A model generated the notes under the pieces. The model did not search any database. It had not been told where the DNA came from and saw nothing but the letters and a program-made list of their open reading frames with translations. A DNA stretch of 64,000 nucleotides from NCBI GenBank assembly GCA_032622095.1, contig CP136066.1, positions 206,052,978 to 206,116,977 on the forward strand. Reading direction: 5' to 3'. The translations under genes and the position numbers were made by a program. This document shows positions 1-12,107 of the stretch, in pieces. Origin of the DNA: Siphonodentalium dalli. Its lineage: Eukaryota > Mollusca > Scaphopoda > Gadilida > Siphonodentaliidae. Positions within the stretch are counted from its first letter, which is position 1; every line of letters starts with the position of its first letter.

Positions 1-1644
1 ATCTCGAAAATAATAACCCTGGGGCCCAATATGAAGCAGCTTAAAAAACACAAAGAACAGCTGAGCCCCAAAATTTATTAACACATGATTTCGCATTCAA
101 ATCGGTTTATGTCGATAAAACTCTTATTTTTCAACAATTTAAGCTGAGACTTGGTGTGATGTGTATAATACTTACATATTCTTACAATGACAGAGTCAAG
201 CACGTAATTATGCTTTTGATAAAAGAAATTTAATTTTTTCGATGCTAAATTTCGAGCGATAACGTTACGTTGAACTGTAAACAAACGCTCTTTTATAACG
301 ACGCGTCATATACGCTCATTAAATTATCACTTGATTAACCACCGCAGTGCCGTTTTTTATGACTGAAAGTGGAGAACGGGTGCTCTGAGCTTCTCCAAAA
401 CGCGACGCCGACGGTGTCCGTGGGATTTTACCCTTAGATAGGAAGTTTGAGCTCAATCCGCGCAGCCGTATTCGATTGTATGAAGTACCCACACACATAT
501 ATACACACATATATATATACGGAAGTCTCAAAATATATAGGAGATCATTTGTGGGTACCCGTTTCAAGGTGAAGGTCACCTCGGTGGAAAAACTGACCCG
601 ATGAAAATCTCTCCCATTCCCAGGAACCCTTAAGTACGAACACAGAATCACACAACACGCTCATGTATGTACACAGACACAACACGCTCATGTCTGGACA
701 CATACACACTCTTTATCAACAATACTGCGGATACGAACGCTCTTTAACTATCACGCGATTAACCCGTGAACTACCCATTGCGGTGGCGGGCGATTGGAGA
801 ATGAGTGCTCTGACGTTCTCAGAAGCGGTGCGATGACAAACCATCCAACTATAATTTCTATATATGTATACTGAATTCATATTTGACACGCATATTCTTC
901 AATATATAGGCCGATACAAATATTTTTAACCGTAAATATACGCTGTGAAATACAGGCTTGTTATATATAGATGAATATACTTTCTGATAATCGAACCTTC
1001 TGAGTAATGGGTCTTCGACATTCAGAGTATCGGACATTCGTAGTATTTTTTTTTTGCTACGATATACCAAACCTTCGTACTATCGTGTCTTCACGATATA
1101 AGACCTTCAGGGTATGTGACCTTCAGGGTATTTGACCTTGGAAATAAAGAGACGACACCCAAAGGTCTCGCTCCCAATAAAATGTGACGAACAACATAAA
1201 CATGAAAAAATATATTACACACAAATATAAAAAAAACATGCAAACTATATATGGCACAATTAAATTGTTATCAGGTAAACCTATGTGTGGTTATATAGTC
1301 AAAAATATATAATCATCAATTAATGGCTTTAAGTATTTTGGGCGTGTGATGTTGTGCTATGTGGTGACATCTTAGGTTGTGGCGCCTTGTCGACCCTTGG
1401 AGTCACAATCGTTTCTAATGTGTCTTACTATAATAGCACCAGGCATGTACTAAAGGCACTCCTTCGCGCAAGCTGTACACAGCGCCATCTATACGCTCAT
1501 GCTAAGTCCTGCGTAGCGTGGGGGACTGAACTCTGCCTTGCAGCTTGTCCTTCGCGGTGTGTATTGATGTTAAAATAGTCACATCCGTTTAAACCGCCAC
1601 AAACAGAAAGAATATTAAAATATAGACATACATTGTTCTTATAC
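1..1644. other. no gene recognised
   Basis: AT-rich DNA with scattered simple repeats (CA/TA near 485-540). Two diverged direct copies of a segment (about 305-420 and 727-835; CGCTCTTT, ATTAACC, GTGCTCTGA) are present, as are short echoes of ACCTTCAGGGTAT at 1090-1135. Frames are short and lack any recognisable domain. Confidence 0.6.
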
Positions 1645-1800
1645 AAATCTTATAAATATCGCGTAAATAATATGTTATTGTCAAGTTCGTACTATTTGTT
1701 ATGTAAACAAATGCCAAAAATGGTACTGAAACTGGCTTTTGTTTACATAACAGAGTGTACGAACTTGACAATAGCATACTATTTACGAAATATTTATGAT
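1645..1800 (+). mobile_element. palindromic foldback element of about 150 bp
   Basis: The arms TTATTGTCAAGTTCGTACT and ATTTGTTATGTAAACAAA pair with the sequence to 1791, around a loop near 1725. The arms total over 50 bp. Flanks also pair weakly (ATAAATAT / ATATTTAT). Confidence 0.75.
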
Positions 1801-2749
1801 TGATAAGAACAAAATATATCTATATTTTAGTATTCTTTTTTTTATGGCAGTTTTAACGGGTGTGACTATTTTAACAGCATACCCACCGCGAAGGCCATCC
1901 GTGCCTTTAACAAATTTCAACAAAGTTATTTTTGTGGCAGAAGGATGTCACTGGCATATACATGTATTAGAGTGCATGCTCTGTTATTCCGTCCGTACAA
2001 TTTCACATTGTAACTCAGGTGATGATTTGTTCATTGGTATGGTCACTATGGTGATAGTCCAGTTTGGAGGAAGGATAACATAATACGGGTTCGTCGAATT
2101 GTGCTTGTTGGACATACTTTTGTTGAGTAATTGGGGGAAATGATGCTGATAGCGGGGTTCGCTCTTGGATTTTTTATTTATTGGACTTGGAAAATGACAA
2201 GATTTGACATCTGTGCAAATATATTTAGCATTGCTGGTCGCATAGTTGAATATGAATAGCTTTGGTCACAGTTCTACGTATGGAGGGTGTCACTCCCTTT
2301 TCTGGAACACAGGATTCATATGATTTTGAAATGCTGCGAAGGATTCATACCCCTATGTTACCCGGTACTCGCGATTCATATGCCCATTTTAACCAGTATT
2401 CAGGATTCAACAAAAGGATGGAATACACAGCTTTTATAGCATCAAATTGTTCAAATTTTAATTACTTCTTAGGCAAAATTACAGATTTTGATCTAATCCA
2501 GTCTCATACAGCTTGATGCAAATCAGAGTTGTAGACTTGTAAAATAGCAAAAGGTCTGTTAAAAAGTTTTCACATGCATCTGTGGTAGACAGTGCTATTT
2601 GGAACGTACTGTGTTGTACGTAACCCGTACATCTATATGCGACCATGCACTACACATCTGAAACTGACTGCCATTAATATCCACAACATGTTTCTATCAA
2701 TTTCATAGGAGGGGTCAGAATCCAACAAGTAAAATTGCCATTTCTATAT
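1801..2749. other. no gene recognised
   Basis: Two open frames of 84-95 codons are present (1796-2083, 2262-2516) but show no known domain, splice partners or conservation clue. I see no repeat structure beyond a few GATTCATA echoes near 2305-2380. Confidence 0.5.
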
Positions 2750-3000
2750 ATAGAAGTGAACATAACATCTTACTCATTGATGAGTAGTTGTCACTGGGAA
2801 AATATTCAGATAATCAGTTCAACGAAACGACCATAGGTCGTTTGTGGAACTTATCTGAGCATTTCCCTCCAATAAATAGGACTCCTGCACTTTTATTATC
2901 TGTCGTCTGCTGAACACCCTTCTGGATGAATATTGTACCATTCCAATATATACTTGTATAACTAAGTGGAAGAATCCATTTAGCATTTTGTGAAAACATG
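2750..3000 (+). mobile_element. family C fragment
   Basis: Contains the AAATATTCAGATAATCAGTT foldback around GACCATAGGTC, followed by family C left-end-like sequence (GAAGAATCCATTTAG). It is diverged and has no intact ends. Confidence 0.55.
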
Positions 3001-3098
3001 CATTTCGTTTTAAGAGCAGATACATGTGTATATCGAAATTAAGATAATGTAGACCAGTCAATGATTTTTATAAAAGTGCCAAATTTCCATGCCCAGCT

Positions 3099-3498
3099 TT
3101 AACCCTTTACCCAACAAAACGGCCAAAACCGGCCAAATAAAGCTGCAACAGCCTAAATTATCTTGGGTCTGTCTCAATAGAACCATACAAATATGGATAT
3201 CATTGGAACCGGCTCCTTGACCACATTGTGATAGTTACAGTTATGCCCTGTGCCAATGCATTCTCTTATATATGCGAGTCGACCATAGGTCGCCTCGCAT
3301 ATATAAGAGAATGCATTGGCCTAAAAATAATCTTTTTTTAACACTTTTTACCATTTTTTCTTACATTCTTTAACAATTTTATAATTTGTAATGTGTTAAG
3401 CCAATGCATTCTCTTATATATGCGAGGCGACCTATGGTCGACTCGCATATATAAGAGAATGCATTGGCACAGGGTCCTTCTGTTGGGTAAAGGGTTAA
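3099..3498 (+). mobile_element. TTAA-flanked MITE, family A (CCCTTTACCCAAC ends), copy 1
   Basis: TTAA-CCCTTTACCC... to ...GGGTAAAGGG-TTAA. The element carries two copies of the shared perfect hairpin (3252-3320 and 3400-3468) separated by a T-rich spacer. The TTAA target and the CCCTTT start suggest mobilisation by a piggyBac-type transposase; that is inference, since no transposase is present. Near-identical copies are at 36496-36894 and 54186-54584, and a rearranged inverted copy is at 25555-25884. Confidence 0.88.
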
Positions 3499-3702
3499 GT
3501 TGCATTTCATGTTTTGGAAATTGTGCTCCCTTGTCGGCAGTTTGCTTCCGGCGACCTTGCTTCCGGCGACCTTGCTCATTGTGAAAACTATGCACATTGA
3601 GGCAGGTTTTAGTACCTATCTGCTGGTTCACCAACAACTGTTAACTGGTATTTGTCACATCGCTCGTTTGCGACAGTGACCTAAATGTCTGTCTGTGGAA
3701 GC

Positions 3703-3918
3703 TACACTAATGCCCTAAATAATCGACTTCTGAACCACAGCAGAATTATGGGTAACTTTTCAGGATTTAGTCGGAAATATGGCTTGTTGCCATTCATCGG
3801 AAAGCTTTCCCCGAGAGCTTTCCGATGAATGGCAACAAGCCATATTTCCGACTAATCCTAAAAAGTTACCCATAATTCTGCTGTGGTTAATAAGTCGATT
3901 ACTTAGAGCATTACTGTA
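3703..3918 (+). mobile_element. mariner-like foldback MITE with TA duplication
   Basis: TA-CACTAATGCCC... to ...GAGCATTACTG-TA; both halves are inverted copies (CAGCAGAATTATGGGTAACT, GGATTTAGTCGGAAATATGG). The neighbouring duplicate segment has an uninterrupted TA at 4380-4381 at the same position, so the TA duplication is shown directly. TA targets and a CAGT-type end are typical of Tc1/mariner. Confidence 0.9.
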
Positions 3919-4073
3919 GTTGGTCTCTTCAGACTGTTCGTACGGTAATCCTCGCAGGGATGAGTCTGCATACGAGGAATGAGTCCATGTTCCAGGTGCT
4001 CCCGGCTCATCGTGAAAGCTATGCACATTGAAGTAGGTTTCAGTATGTATATCTCCTGGTTCATCGGCAACTG

Positions 4074-4321
4074 TTAAACCCTTTCATGACGGGAGCAGCG
4101 CTTATGCAGCATTAAATACCCTGTGCCAGTGCATCCTCTTATATATGCGAGTCTCCTATAGACTATATATAAGAGAATGCATTGTCTTGAAGGTCAATGT
4201 AAATATTGTTAGTCCAATGTATTCTCTTATATATGCGAGGCTCCCTATGGGAGACTCGCATATATAAGAGAATGCATTGGCACAGGGTTTTCGCAGGAAG
4301 CTACGGTCATGGAAGGGTTAA
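4074..4321 (+). mobile_element. TTAA MITE family B (CCCTTTCATGAC ends), with an internal empty site nearby
   Basis: Begins TTAA-ACCCTTTCATGACGGGAG and ends with ATGGAAGGG-TTAA. It contains degenerate versions of the shared hairpin. The surrounding DNA is a duplicate of 3509-3700. In that other copy the same position (3642-3645) is a plain TTAA, so this is a filled site with its own empty-site control. Confidence 0.88.
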
Positions 4322-4696
4322 CTAGTATTTGTCACATCGCTCGTTTGTGACAGTGACCTAAATGTCTGTCTGTAGAAGCTAGTTGGTCTCTTCAGACTGC
4401 TCGTACGGTAATCCTCGCCGGGATGAATCCAATGTTCACCGACTTGTAACACTAATAGCGTTCTGTCGCGCTCGTTTCTGAGCTGTCGGTCTGACGTGAT
4501 GGCTGTCCCGTCTTCATCCACCACCGCGCGAACTATAAGCGGCATGCTGTATTTCTGTCTACCTGTTGGGTGTAGATAAAGAGTGTATAACTTTATGATA
4601 ACTACATTTGAAAAAGGAGTGTTTAGACAAGTCCGTTAATGCGTCGTGTTGAATTGGGATGAAGGCAGCATCACCATGGCCACTAAGGCTGAATGA

Positions 4697-5003
4697 GGGG
4701 GTGGTCATTGTCGCCGCATGGTGGCGTGTTGGTTACCCAGCTTTACAAAAGGGTGTTTTGGGAACCCAGTTTGGCCTTTGTTGTGTTTTCAGCACATTTA
4801 AAACCACAATCTTGCTTCCGATGACATGACGTATGGGTAGTCATCTTTAAAACTGTTATTCCTGCCTCACATTTGCTTTTTATCTGCGACATAACCCGAA
4901 GAATTTATATAGCATAAACCCACAAAGGCCAAGCTGGGTACCCAAGACACCTTTTCGCAATGCGGGGTACACAACACACCAAAATTTTGTGACAATGAGC
5001 CCT
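4697..5003 (+). mobile_element. foldback element, arms about 70 bp
   Basis: Left arm GGCGTGTTGGTTACCCAGCT...AACCCAGTTTGGCCTTTGTTG (about 4725-4795) is complementary to CAAAGGCCAAGCTGGGTACC...GGTACACAACACACC (about 4917-4982). The outer GTCATTGTC / GACAATGA also pair. Confidence 0.72.
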
Positions 5004-5202
5004 TCTGCGTCACGAAGTCGTTTGTGCTGCTGCGATGTGTCCGTTGTGTTGTAATTGTTGTATATGTTTAAAACATATAAATTATTGCCTGGCGGGATAA
5101 ATGATCACATAAGCTGTGGAAATTCACGAGGCAAATTCATAAATCAGGACCGGCAATCGTTAAAAAAAATCATATTATAGCTGAAATTTACAAGGAAAAT
5201 AG

Positions 5203-5329
5203 GTCATCGGAAAGCTCTCGGTGAGAGCTTTCCTAAGAATAGCAACAAGCCATATTTCCGACTAAATCCTGAAAAATTACACATAATTCTGCTGTGGTTA
5301 AGGAGTCGATTATTTAGAGCATTACTGTA
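5203..5329 (+). mobile_element. mariner-like foldback MITE, 5' truncated
   Basis: Contains the central GAGAGCTTTCC loop and the complete right arm through GAGCATTACTG-TA. Confidence 0.8.
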
Positions 5330-5689
5330 GACTTAAGCAATACTTACTTATCCGCATTGGCCTGGATACCGCGGTCAATGGGTGATAAAATTAAATGTTT
5401 CGATTAAACATCAAACACACTTAAACCATTTAATAGATGGTCGTAAAATGCACATGATGCCTTTGACTATAGGTATAATAACTTCTGCAACAAATATCTA
5501 ACCCATCAACTGAGTGCCATATAGAGCTACTATCCGAACATCTGAAGCGATGGTTTAGATATTACATTAGTGACATAGGTTCATGGCCGTGAATATAGCC
5601 CCACATGTTGTGATAGATATCTTCCTGGTTGAATTTATTGTCTAAGATTACCCGACCGAGAAAATATGCTAGCCAATCTCAAAAACGCC

Positions 5690-5862
5690 CTTTATTATTT
5701 ATCGGTAATATAAAGTTACGGGACCCTTAGTGGTCGGATATGGTGTCATGTGAGGCGAAGTGAGATAAATATTAGGCGAGGCCGTAGGCCGAGCCTAATA
5801 TTGATCTCGCTGAGCCTCACATGACACCACTAAGCGTCCTGTAACGTATTTATTATGTCAGT
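5690..5862 (+). mobile_element. long palindrome around AGGCCGTAGGCCGAGCCT
   Basis: TTACGGGACCCTTAGTGG and GGTGTCATGTGAGGCGAAG on the left pair with GAGCCTCACATGACACCAC and TAAGCGTCCTGTAACG on the right. The stem is over 60 bp with few mismatches. Confidence 0.8.
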
Positions 5863-6371
5863 GGACAAAATCCAGCATATCCATTTAATTATCGTCGCTG
5901 TAATTTATTGTAATTTGGTTAGTTAAATGTGTCTCTATGGCCATTAACCAATATAACGTCACAGTGACGCACCATTGGCGTTGAACGTCAGCGCACTGAA
6001 TCAATAGCTAATTACCAAAAGTATGACACCTTGTTGAGTTTGATAGTTAATTTATAAGTCTTTAGAATTCCTCAAATAAATCGCATGCAGGATTTGGTAC
6101 ATGGTACTATGTCTTTAAATTCACAGAAAATGATTTCCGACAGATAACCCCTTTCTTGGCGCCAAAATACACCAAAATATATTCCGAGGCGACAGAGTTT
6201 CTGAAAACAAGATGGTGGATAAAAACACCTAATATTGATTTAATATGGGGTCATTGATCTAATATGGGTTCATATACCGTCACTATTTATCGACGCTGAT
6301 TGGCTAATCGCAAGAGCTGACATAATAAATAACTATATTAAGTCGCAGTTGAGGTTTTTGTGGTATTGAGC

Positions 6372-7837
6372 CAGGGGGTCGAATTTTTTTTTACGAGACG
6401 TGAGGTGTGGGGGGGGGGGTGGGTGGGTACACGAGGCCGGAAACAGTTTTTGACCATTTATTTTTTCATTGACATGTTTTCAACTGTTTTAAACATATTT
6501 GTTTATATGTTGTGGCTTGTTGCAATATGAGAAGCACTAATACATTCAATATTGTTATAATTACCCCCATAAGTTGATATAAAATGGAAAAATAGTGAAT
6601 ATTGTGGGGGGTGGGTCCCAACATTTTCATTGATTTTTTTTGCGCGCAAATTTTTTTTATTGTGTCTGTTTCAGCTTGCTTGGCAGTTTTTATATTGAAA
6701 ATTGTCTAGTTCACGGTGTAGTTCAATAAACAAAATACTTCAGATAGCTCTAGGGTAGGGTGAACATAATGCAGTCTGACAATATCAGCTAACAACTCAT
6801 GACAGAATATTACAATAATTCTTATACTTCATGACAGTCTCTTTACTCATACAGTTAGTTGATGCATGAGTGTAATGTATGAAATAAGTATTTGTATCAG
6901 TGTTTGTATACTAAAATTGATTATTCTCATAATGTATCAGAATAATGTATAGTTAATAATATATAGTAGACACAGGTAGACATATAATAGTAAATCAAGA
7001 GTACAGTCGGTATACTGTAAACAGAATACCAAATTGGATTTATCTTCCCTACACCAACACAATGACGTTACGCTTACTGTGACCTCGTCTCCACGGTCAC
7101 ATGTCACTAAAGTGCACATCCGTGTATATGGATTTGGCACTAAATTGGCCATCCGCGTTCAAACTCAAAGGGTTAAACATTATTTTAGGCCTAGTCCTAA
7201 GTCGTAATGCGAGGTCGGGTCGGTGGTCATGCAGGCATACATAAAAGCTCATTCGTACACTGGTTCATATGCACATTTTCCTTTTTGGTATTACTATAGG
7301 CTCTAGGCCTACTAGTTGATGCTGGTTGATGTCTGAAAAAAAAGTTAAATTTAATTTTGTGTAATTTTTCATTCCATTATAGGCCCTAACACTGGATCTA
7401 GTTATTTTTGTGTTGTCATTCCAGGGGATTCAACATATTTTTCATCTACTCACACAGATGAATAGGCTGGGTTATAAATTTACCAATATAATCACATCAT
7501 ATTCTACCTTTGTTGATTGCTTAGAGTTCAATTTAGTTGAGATTATCGCTGATTACTGCTGATTATCGCATAATTATCAGCCAAGAAAATATTTGTCTTG
7601 CACATGTTTGTAAACAGGAAGTGACATTTAATTTGGTCTTTCAAAGAAGGGACCAATATAGAGCGGTTGGTCGTTTTTACAGAGGGGACAAACATAAAGC
7701 TTTGGGGTTTTGGTGTGGGTGTCTATAATTTTATGGGAAAAAAATGCAAGAAAGGGTGGGTGGGTGTAAAAAACATGGCAATGTAAAAAAAACACCCCCA
7801 CGTCTCGCAACTTTTTTACGCCCCCCCCCCCCCCCTG
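6372..7837 (+). mobile_element. 1.47-kb element with CAGGGG ends and 7-bp target duplication
   Basis: Flanked by the direct repeat ATTGAGC (6365-6371 and 7838-7844). Ends are CAGGGGGTCG..., then TTTTTTTACGAGACGTG; the right end is the complement, CACGTCTCGCAACTTTTTTACG, into a C run ending CCCTG. The interior has no long frame. The class is unresolved; CAGGG ends recall hAT, but hAT duplicates 8 bp. Confidence 0.78.
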
Positions 7838-7844
7838 ATTGAGC

Positions 7845-9660
7845 GATGTAATCTCGAACCTAGTTATGAACCCCTGATAACAATGCCGTCAGACAAAAAA
7901 TGATCCAATGGGTCAAGAACTGATGGAGGCCCTCATCGACCAGCGCCTACCATTGACTATATAACCCTTTGGAACTACCTCTACCATCACGTGCTGATAG
8001 CAGGTGCGCGAATTATTTCAAGCAAGTGACCTTTCGCAATTGGTTGCCACCATTCTTTATATACAACGAAAATTGAGGCCAAATCTTAGTTGTAATACAA
8101 AAATGTGATTTTTTTTTTCTTAGTACATAAATGTGGGTCCACCGATAACACTAAATACCACCGACAACAAGGGCAAATAATAGGTAATTATCAAATTTTC
8201 TTCTATATTCCAGAAAATGCACAATGTCCGCATATATCGTGGACAGAAACTGCACGCGTGTTGCCAGGTAAACAGTTACAGTGTTGGACACCTTTCGCAT
8301 AATTAAATACTACTGATAATAATTACGTCACCACAATTTGTGTTCTTTCTCTAGTTGGCATGCAATCGAGCCTACCACTGACTATATATTATCTGATAAC
8401 AATATAATTACAAAATACAAAATAGTCACGGCAAACTGAACTATTACATTATATGTATATATAATTATACGTGCATGTACCGAATCAAATATTTTGATTT
8501 AAAAAATTCCAGTATATCGTTATTAGCGCCTCAATGTTATGACATTGATAAATTATTTATTATATTCACAACGGGGGTGACAGGAAAACAACCAATCCTG
8601 GTTAAGCGGCATAGCTTATGCCACTCCCTCACAATAAGTATACCTGATTTTTTAATTATTTATGCTTCTTTGTTGTAGCTTAATTATTGTGTGAATAGAA
8701 CATCTAACATCTATTACCTTACTGTCATTGGCAAAATATTTGAACGACACTATTTTCTCACAAATGGACTCGAAGTCGTCAATTATGCGAAAATATTTTT
8801 GGTCTGTCCGAATAATGTTCGACCACTATCAGCTATTCGTATTAGTAGTAGTTCGTTACGCAAAATGTCTCAAATGCCGATGTATAACGTCGCAAGGCTT
8901 CGTGCACTGGTTGTCGGATCCGAACCGATTATAGCAAGCATATAAAACCTTAAACAGTACTTTAACTGTTCAAATCCTATGGGACATTTTATCAGTTTGT
9001 CAAGAATTCGTGAGTGAGAGGAAAACACGCACACATGACTACTGTCTGTGATATATATATATATATAGATAGATTGCATTAAGATGCGTTCTCACAGATC
9101 AATCAGTCAGTTTTCGTGGCCGACGAGGCGAAGCACTAATATACTAAATGACATCTCACGTTAATAAAGATAATTCAAACTCATTCAACGAATCAGTGCG
9201 TTTGTACTTCCAACATCAGATATCATCTACTCTCTATCCGGCTGAATTATTGGGTGTATGCCCTCCAACGGAGCTACATTCAAAGCAGTTAATGGGTTAA
9301 GTGTGTGGGGGATAAGTATAGTTAATTACAATTACATAGCTACGGCCCTTCCCAGACCAAGTCTTATCGGTCCACAACACATAATTGTTTGTATGTGTAA
9401 CCAATACAGATAACTGGATGTCTGACTAGGTAACACCGTCCAGGGTAAGTAACCCCAAACCTATCACACTAGAATGACATGGACCAAGTCAGAGTAATCC
9501 ACTGGCAGGTTGACCAGAGGCCTTTTTGTTAGTCAACAGAGGTTTTAGTAAAATGGCTTAAACATATTCGTCATATAAGTTTACCCATACAATATTGGTG
9601 GTGCAAAATGTAATGGATGTCAAGAACCAAGTGGAGAGTGTCTGCAAAGTATATGGAAGA
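7845..9660. other. no gene recognised
   Basis: AT-rich DNA without recognisable coding frames or clear inverted repeats. A short (TA)n run lies at 9050-9066. Confidence 0.55.
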
Positions 9661-9702
9661 AGTCTTCTCGGTTCATAACACCTTGTAATATTGGTCGGGA
9701 TT

Positions 9703-9993
9703 GGTAGGTATTTGATCTTTGTTGGTAACTCTATATGAACCTTGTACTGGTAGGTATTTGATCTTTGCTGGTAACTCTATATGAACCTTGTACTGGTAGG
9801 TATTTGATCTTTGTCGGTAACTCTAAATGAACCTTGCACTGGTAGGTATTTGATCTTTGCTGGTAACTCTAAATGAACCTTGTACTGGTAGGTATTTGAT
9901 CTTTGTTAGTAACTCTAAATGAACCTGGTACTGGTAGGTATTTGATCTTTGCTGGTAACTCTAAATGAACCTTGTACTGGTAGGTATTTGATC
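9703..9993 (+). repeat. 46-bp tandem repeat, about 6.3 copies, ending in a perfect palindrome
   Basis: Unit GGTAGGTATTTGATCTTTGT plus TGGTAACTCTAAATGAACCT plus TGTACT. The array stops at GTATTTGATC and the sequence then runs back as its complement (AAATACCTACCAGTACAAGG), making a perfect palindrome of about 46 bp centred near 9991. A 42-bp segment (CTTCTCGGT...GGTCGGGAT) lies at both 9663-9700 and 10158-10198, bracketing the block. Confidence 0.9.
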
Positions 9994-10429
9994 AAATACC
10001 TACCAGTACAAGGTTTGGAAAAACTGACAAATACCATTAAAACAATTAATTTGTGGTTATTTTCCCGAGTTTGCGGAGAAAAGTGCCCTTTTTTGCGGAA
10101 AAGTGCCCTTTTTGTAGGCTCTGCCCCCCCTGCCCTTGGATGCTTCCGGCGCCCCTGCTTCTCGGTCCACAACACCTTGGAATATTGGTCGGGATGGGAT
10201 GATGCTGTTAGGCCGAGTTCCGTCCCGTTGCTCTTCTGTAACGACTTCAAAAGACGTACTACATTTACACGTGGAGCCCGGGAATTCGCACGAATCCCTG
10301 AATGTGATTAATCATCTGACATGTCCGCGATTAACATGTCTTCAAAATTATATATCATTTACCGTGATAGAAAAAGGTAAAGTGATGATACGATCGTTTA
10401 ATATTGTTTACATACATTTGTGACCCGCC

Positions 10430-10846
10430 ATATCAAATCCAGTCGGAAGTCGGGATTTTTTTACCCTGTGCCAATGCATTCTCTTATATATAAGAGAATG
10501 CATTGGCCTAACAATTTTTTTACAATTTTAATAATTTTTTCTTGTATTCTTTAACAATTTTATAATTTCACTCATACAGAGCCCCAAACAAACATGAGCA
10601 GACGACACTCTTCTATATGCTTCTATATATGTGTGGGGCTCCCTGCAGGGTAATGGATGTTTTTTATTGTATGTCCCAAAAATTGTAAGAAACATTTATT
10701 TTTTTTAAATGATAAAAAATTGTTAGGCCAATGCATTCTCTTATATATGCGAGGCGACCTATGGTCGACTCGCATATATAAGAGAATGCATTGGCACAGG
10801 GTAAAAAAAATCCCGACTTACGACTGGATTTGATATGGCGGGTCAC
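10430..10846 (+). mobile_element. foldback element with GTGACCCGCCATATC ends carrying the shared hairpin
   Basis: Terminal inverted repeats of about 35 bp start GTGACCCGCCATATCAAATC and run to a poly-T/poly-A block. Inside are a short-stem hairpin (10470-10506), a segment with GAGCCCC...GGGGCTCCC arms (about 10576-10650) and a complete shared hairpin (10733-10796). The ends are unrelated to the TTAA families and no TTAA flank is present, yet the core is the same. Confidence 0.8.
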
Positions 10847-11332
10847 TTTTCTTGTAGCGCGACAAACTGAAAATAAGGCTGTGCTTACTTATAAATCTCA
10901 TTGCTGTGAAATTCAACGGACCCTTGATATACTCATGTTTGATATAACAATGCTTGTGAAAGGCTGTCTTCTATGTTCCTATACGTAAAACATCCACTTG
11001 ACCTATACCGAAGACATACAAGCAAGATAACTCCCGCCCACGATTCTGGGCGTATATAGTCTGCTATAGAAGAGTAACGGGACGGGACCCGGTCTAATAT
11101 ATATCAACCCAGCTGATATCCCAAGCTGTTGTGGGCCGAGAAAACTTGGTATGGGCACTTTCCTGAATACCAACACTGTAGAGGGACACCGTTTTGTTTA
11201 TTTCTAGGAAGCTACTGAACGTTTCAGATGTAATAATACTGAAATATCCCAAGTATTTGGTGACAACTTAGACTGGGATCGTCGACTTATGTTTTATTTC
11301 AAAATCCAGGATCAAAATAGATATAAGTAATA

Positions 11333-11698
11333 TTAAAGGGTTACTGTAAACTAAATCCGGGTATTTATGGGTCCATCTCATTTTATACTCAACAGAATAT
11401 ATGCAACAAATGAATGAATTTGAGCCATGGAATAGAGCTAAATACACTCAGATGCTCTATGAACGATGCTAAGTCTTTAGAACATGGTAATTATAATGAA
11501 AATGATTTTTATGGCTGGAGTCATAAAATCATTTTCATTATAATTGCCATGTTGTTTACATCGTTCATAGATCACACGAGTGTATTTTGCACTAATCCAT
11601 GGCTCAAACTCATTCAATTGTTGCATATATTCTGTTGAGTATATATAAAAGGAGATGGTCCCATACATTACCAGATTTAGTTTACAGTAACCCCTTAA
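11333..11698 (+). mobile_element. TTAA foldback element family F (AGGGTTACTGTAAACT ends)
   Basis: TTAA-AGGGTTACTGTAAACTAAATC to GATTTAGTTTACAGTAACCCC-TTAA. The two halves are imperfect inverted copies of each other over most of the length, closing near 11520. The right TTAA doubles as the left flank of the next element. A half copy lies near 29786-29880. Confidence 0.88.
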
Positions 11699-12107
11699 CA
11701 CCGTCTATACTAAATGGATTCCACCATTCGGTTACAAAAGTATACATTGGACCAGTCTATTATTCATTTGGAGTGATGTTCAGGTAATAAAATCAGACGA
11801 TAGACAGAAGAGAGATAATACAAGAGAAGAATGATCCATATTCATTGGTGGGGAAATGTTCAGATAATACGTTCAACAAGCGACCGATATGGTCGTTTGT
11901 TGACCTTATTATATGAACATTTCCTTAGGGACAACTACGCATCAATGAGTATTTAGTTTAGAAAGGGTTAAACTTATTATATGAACATTTCCTTATGGAT
12001 AACTACGCATCAATGAGTATTTAGTTTAGAAAAGGTTAAACTTATTATATGAACATTTCCTTAGAGATAACTACTCATCAATGAGTATTTAGTATAGAAA
12101 GGGTTAA
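11695..12107 (+). mobile_element. TTAA element family C (CTATACTAAATGGATTC ends) with triplicated right end
   Basis: Starts TTAA-CACCGTCTATACTAAATGG. It contains an internal foldback around GACCGATATGGTC (about 11858-11925) and first reaches GAAAGGG-TTAA at 11968-11971. The last 68 bp (TTATTATATGAACATTTCC through GGTTAAAC) are then repeated twice more in tandem to 12107. Confidence 0.8.

Noticed and set aside
1354-1578. 74-codon forward frame in a slightly GC-richer patch
   Set aside because: No domain, no neighbour exon and no repeat relation found.
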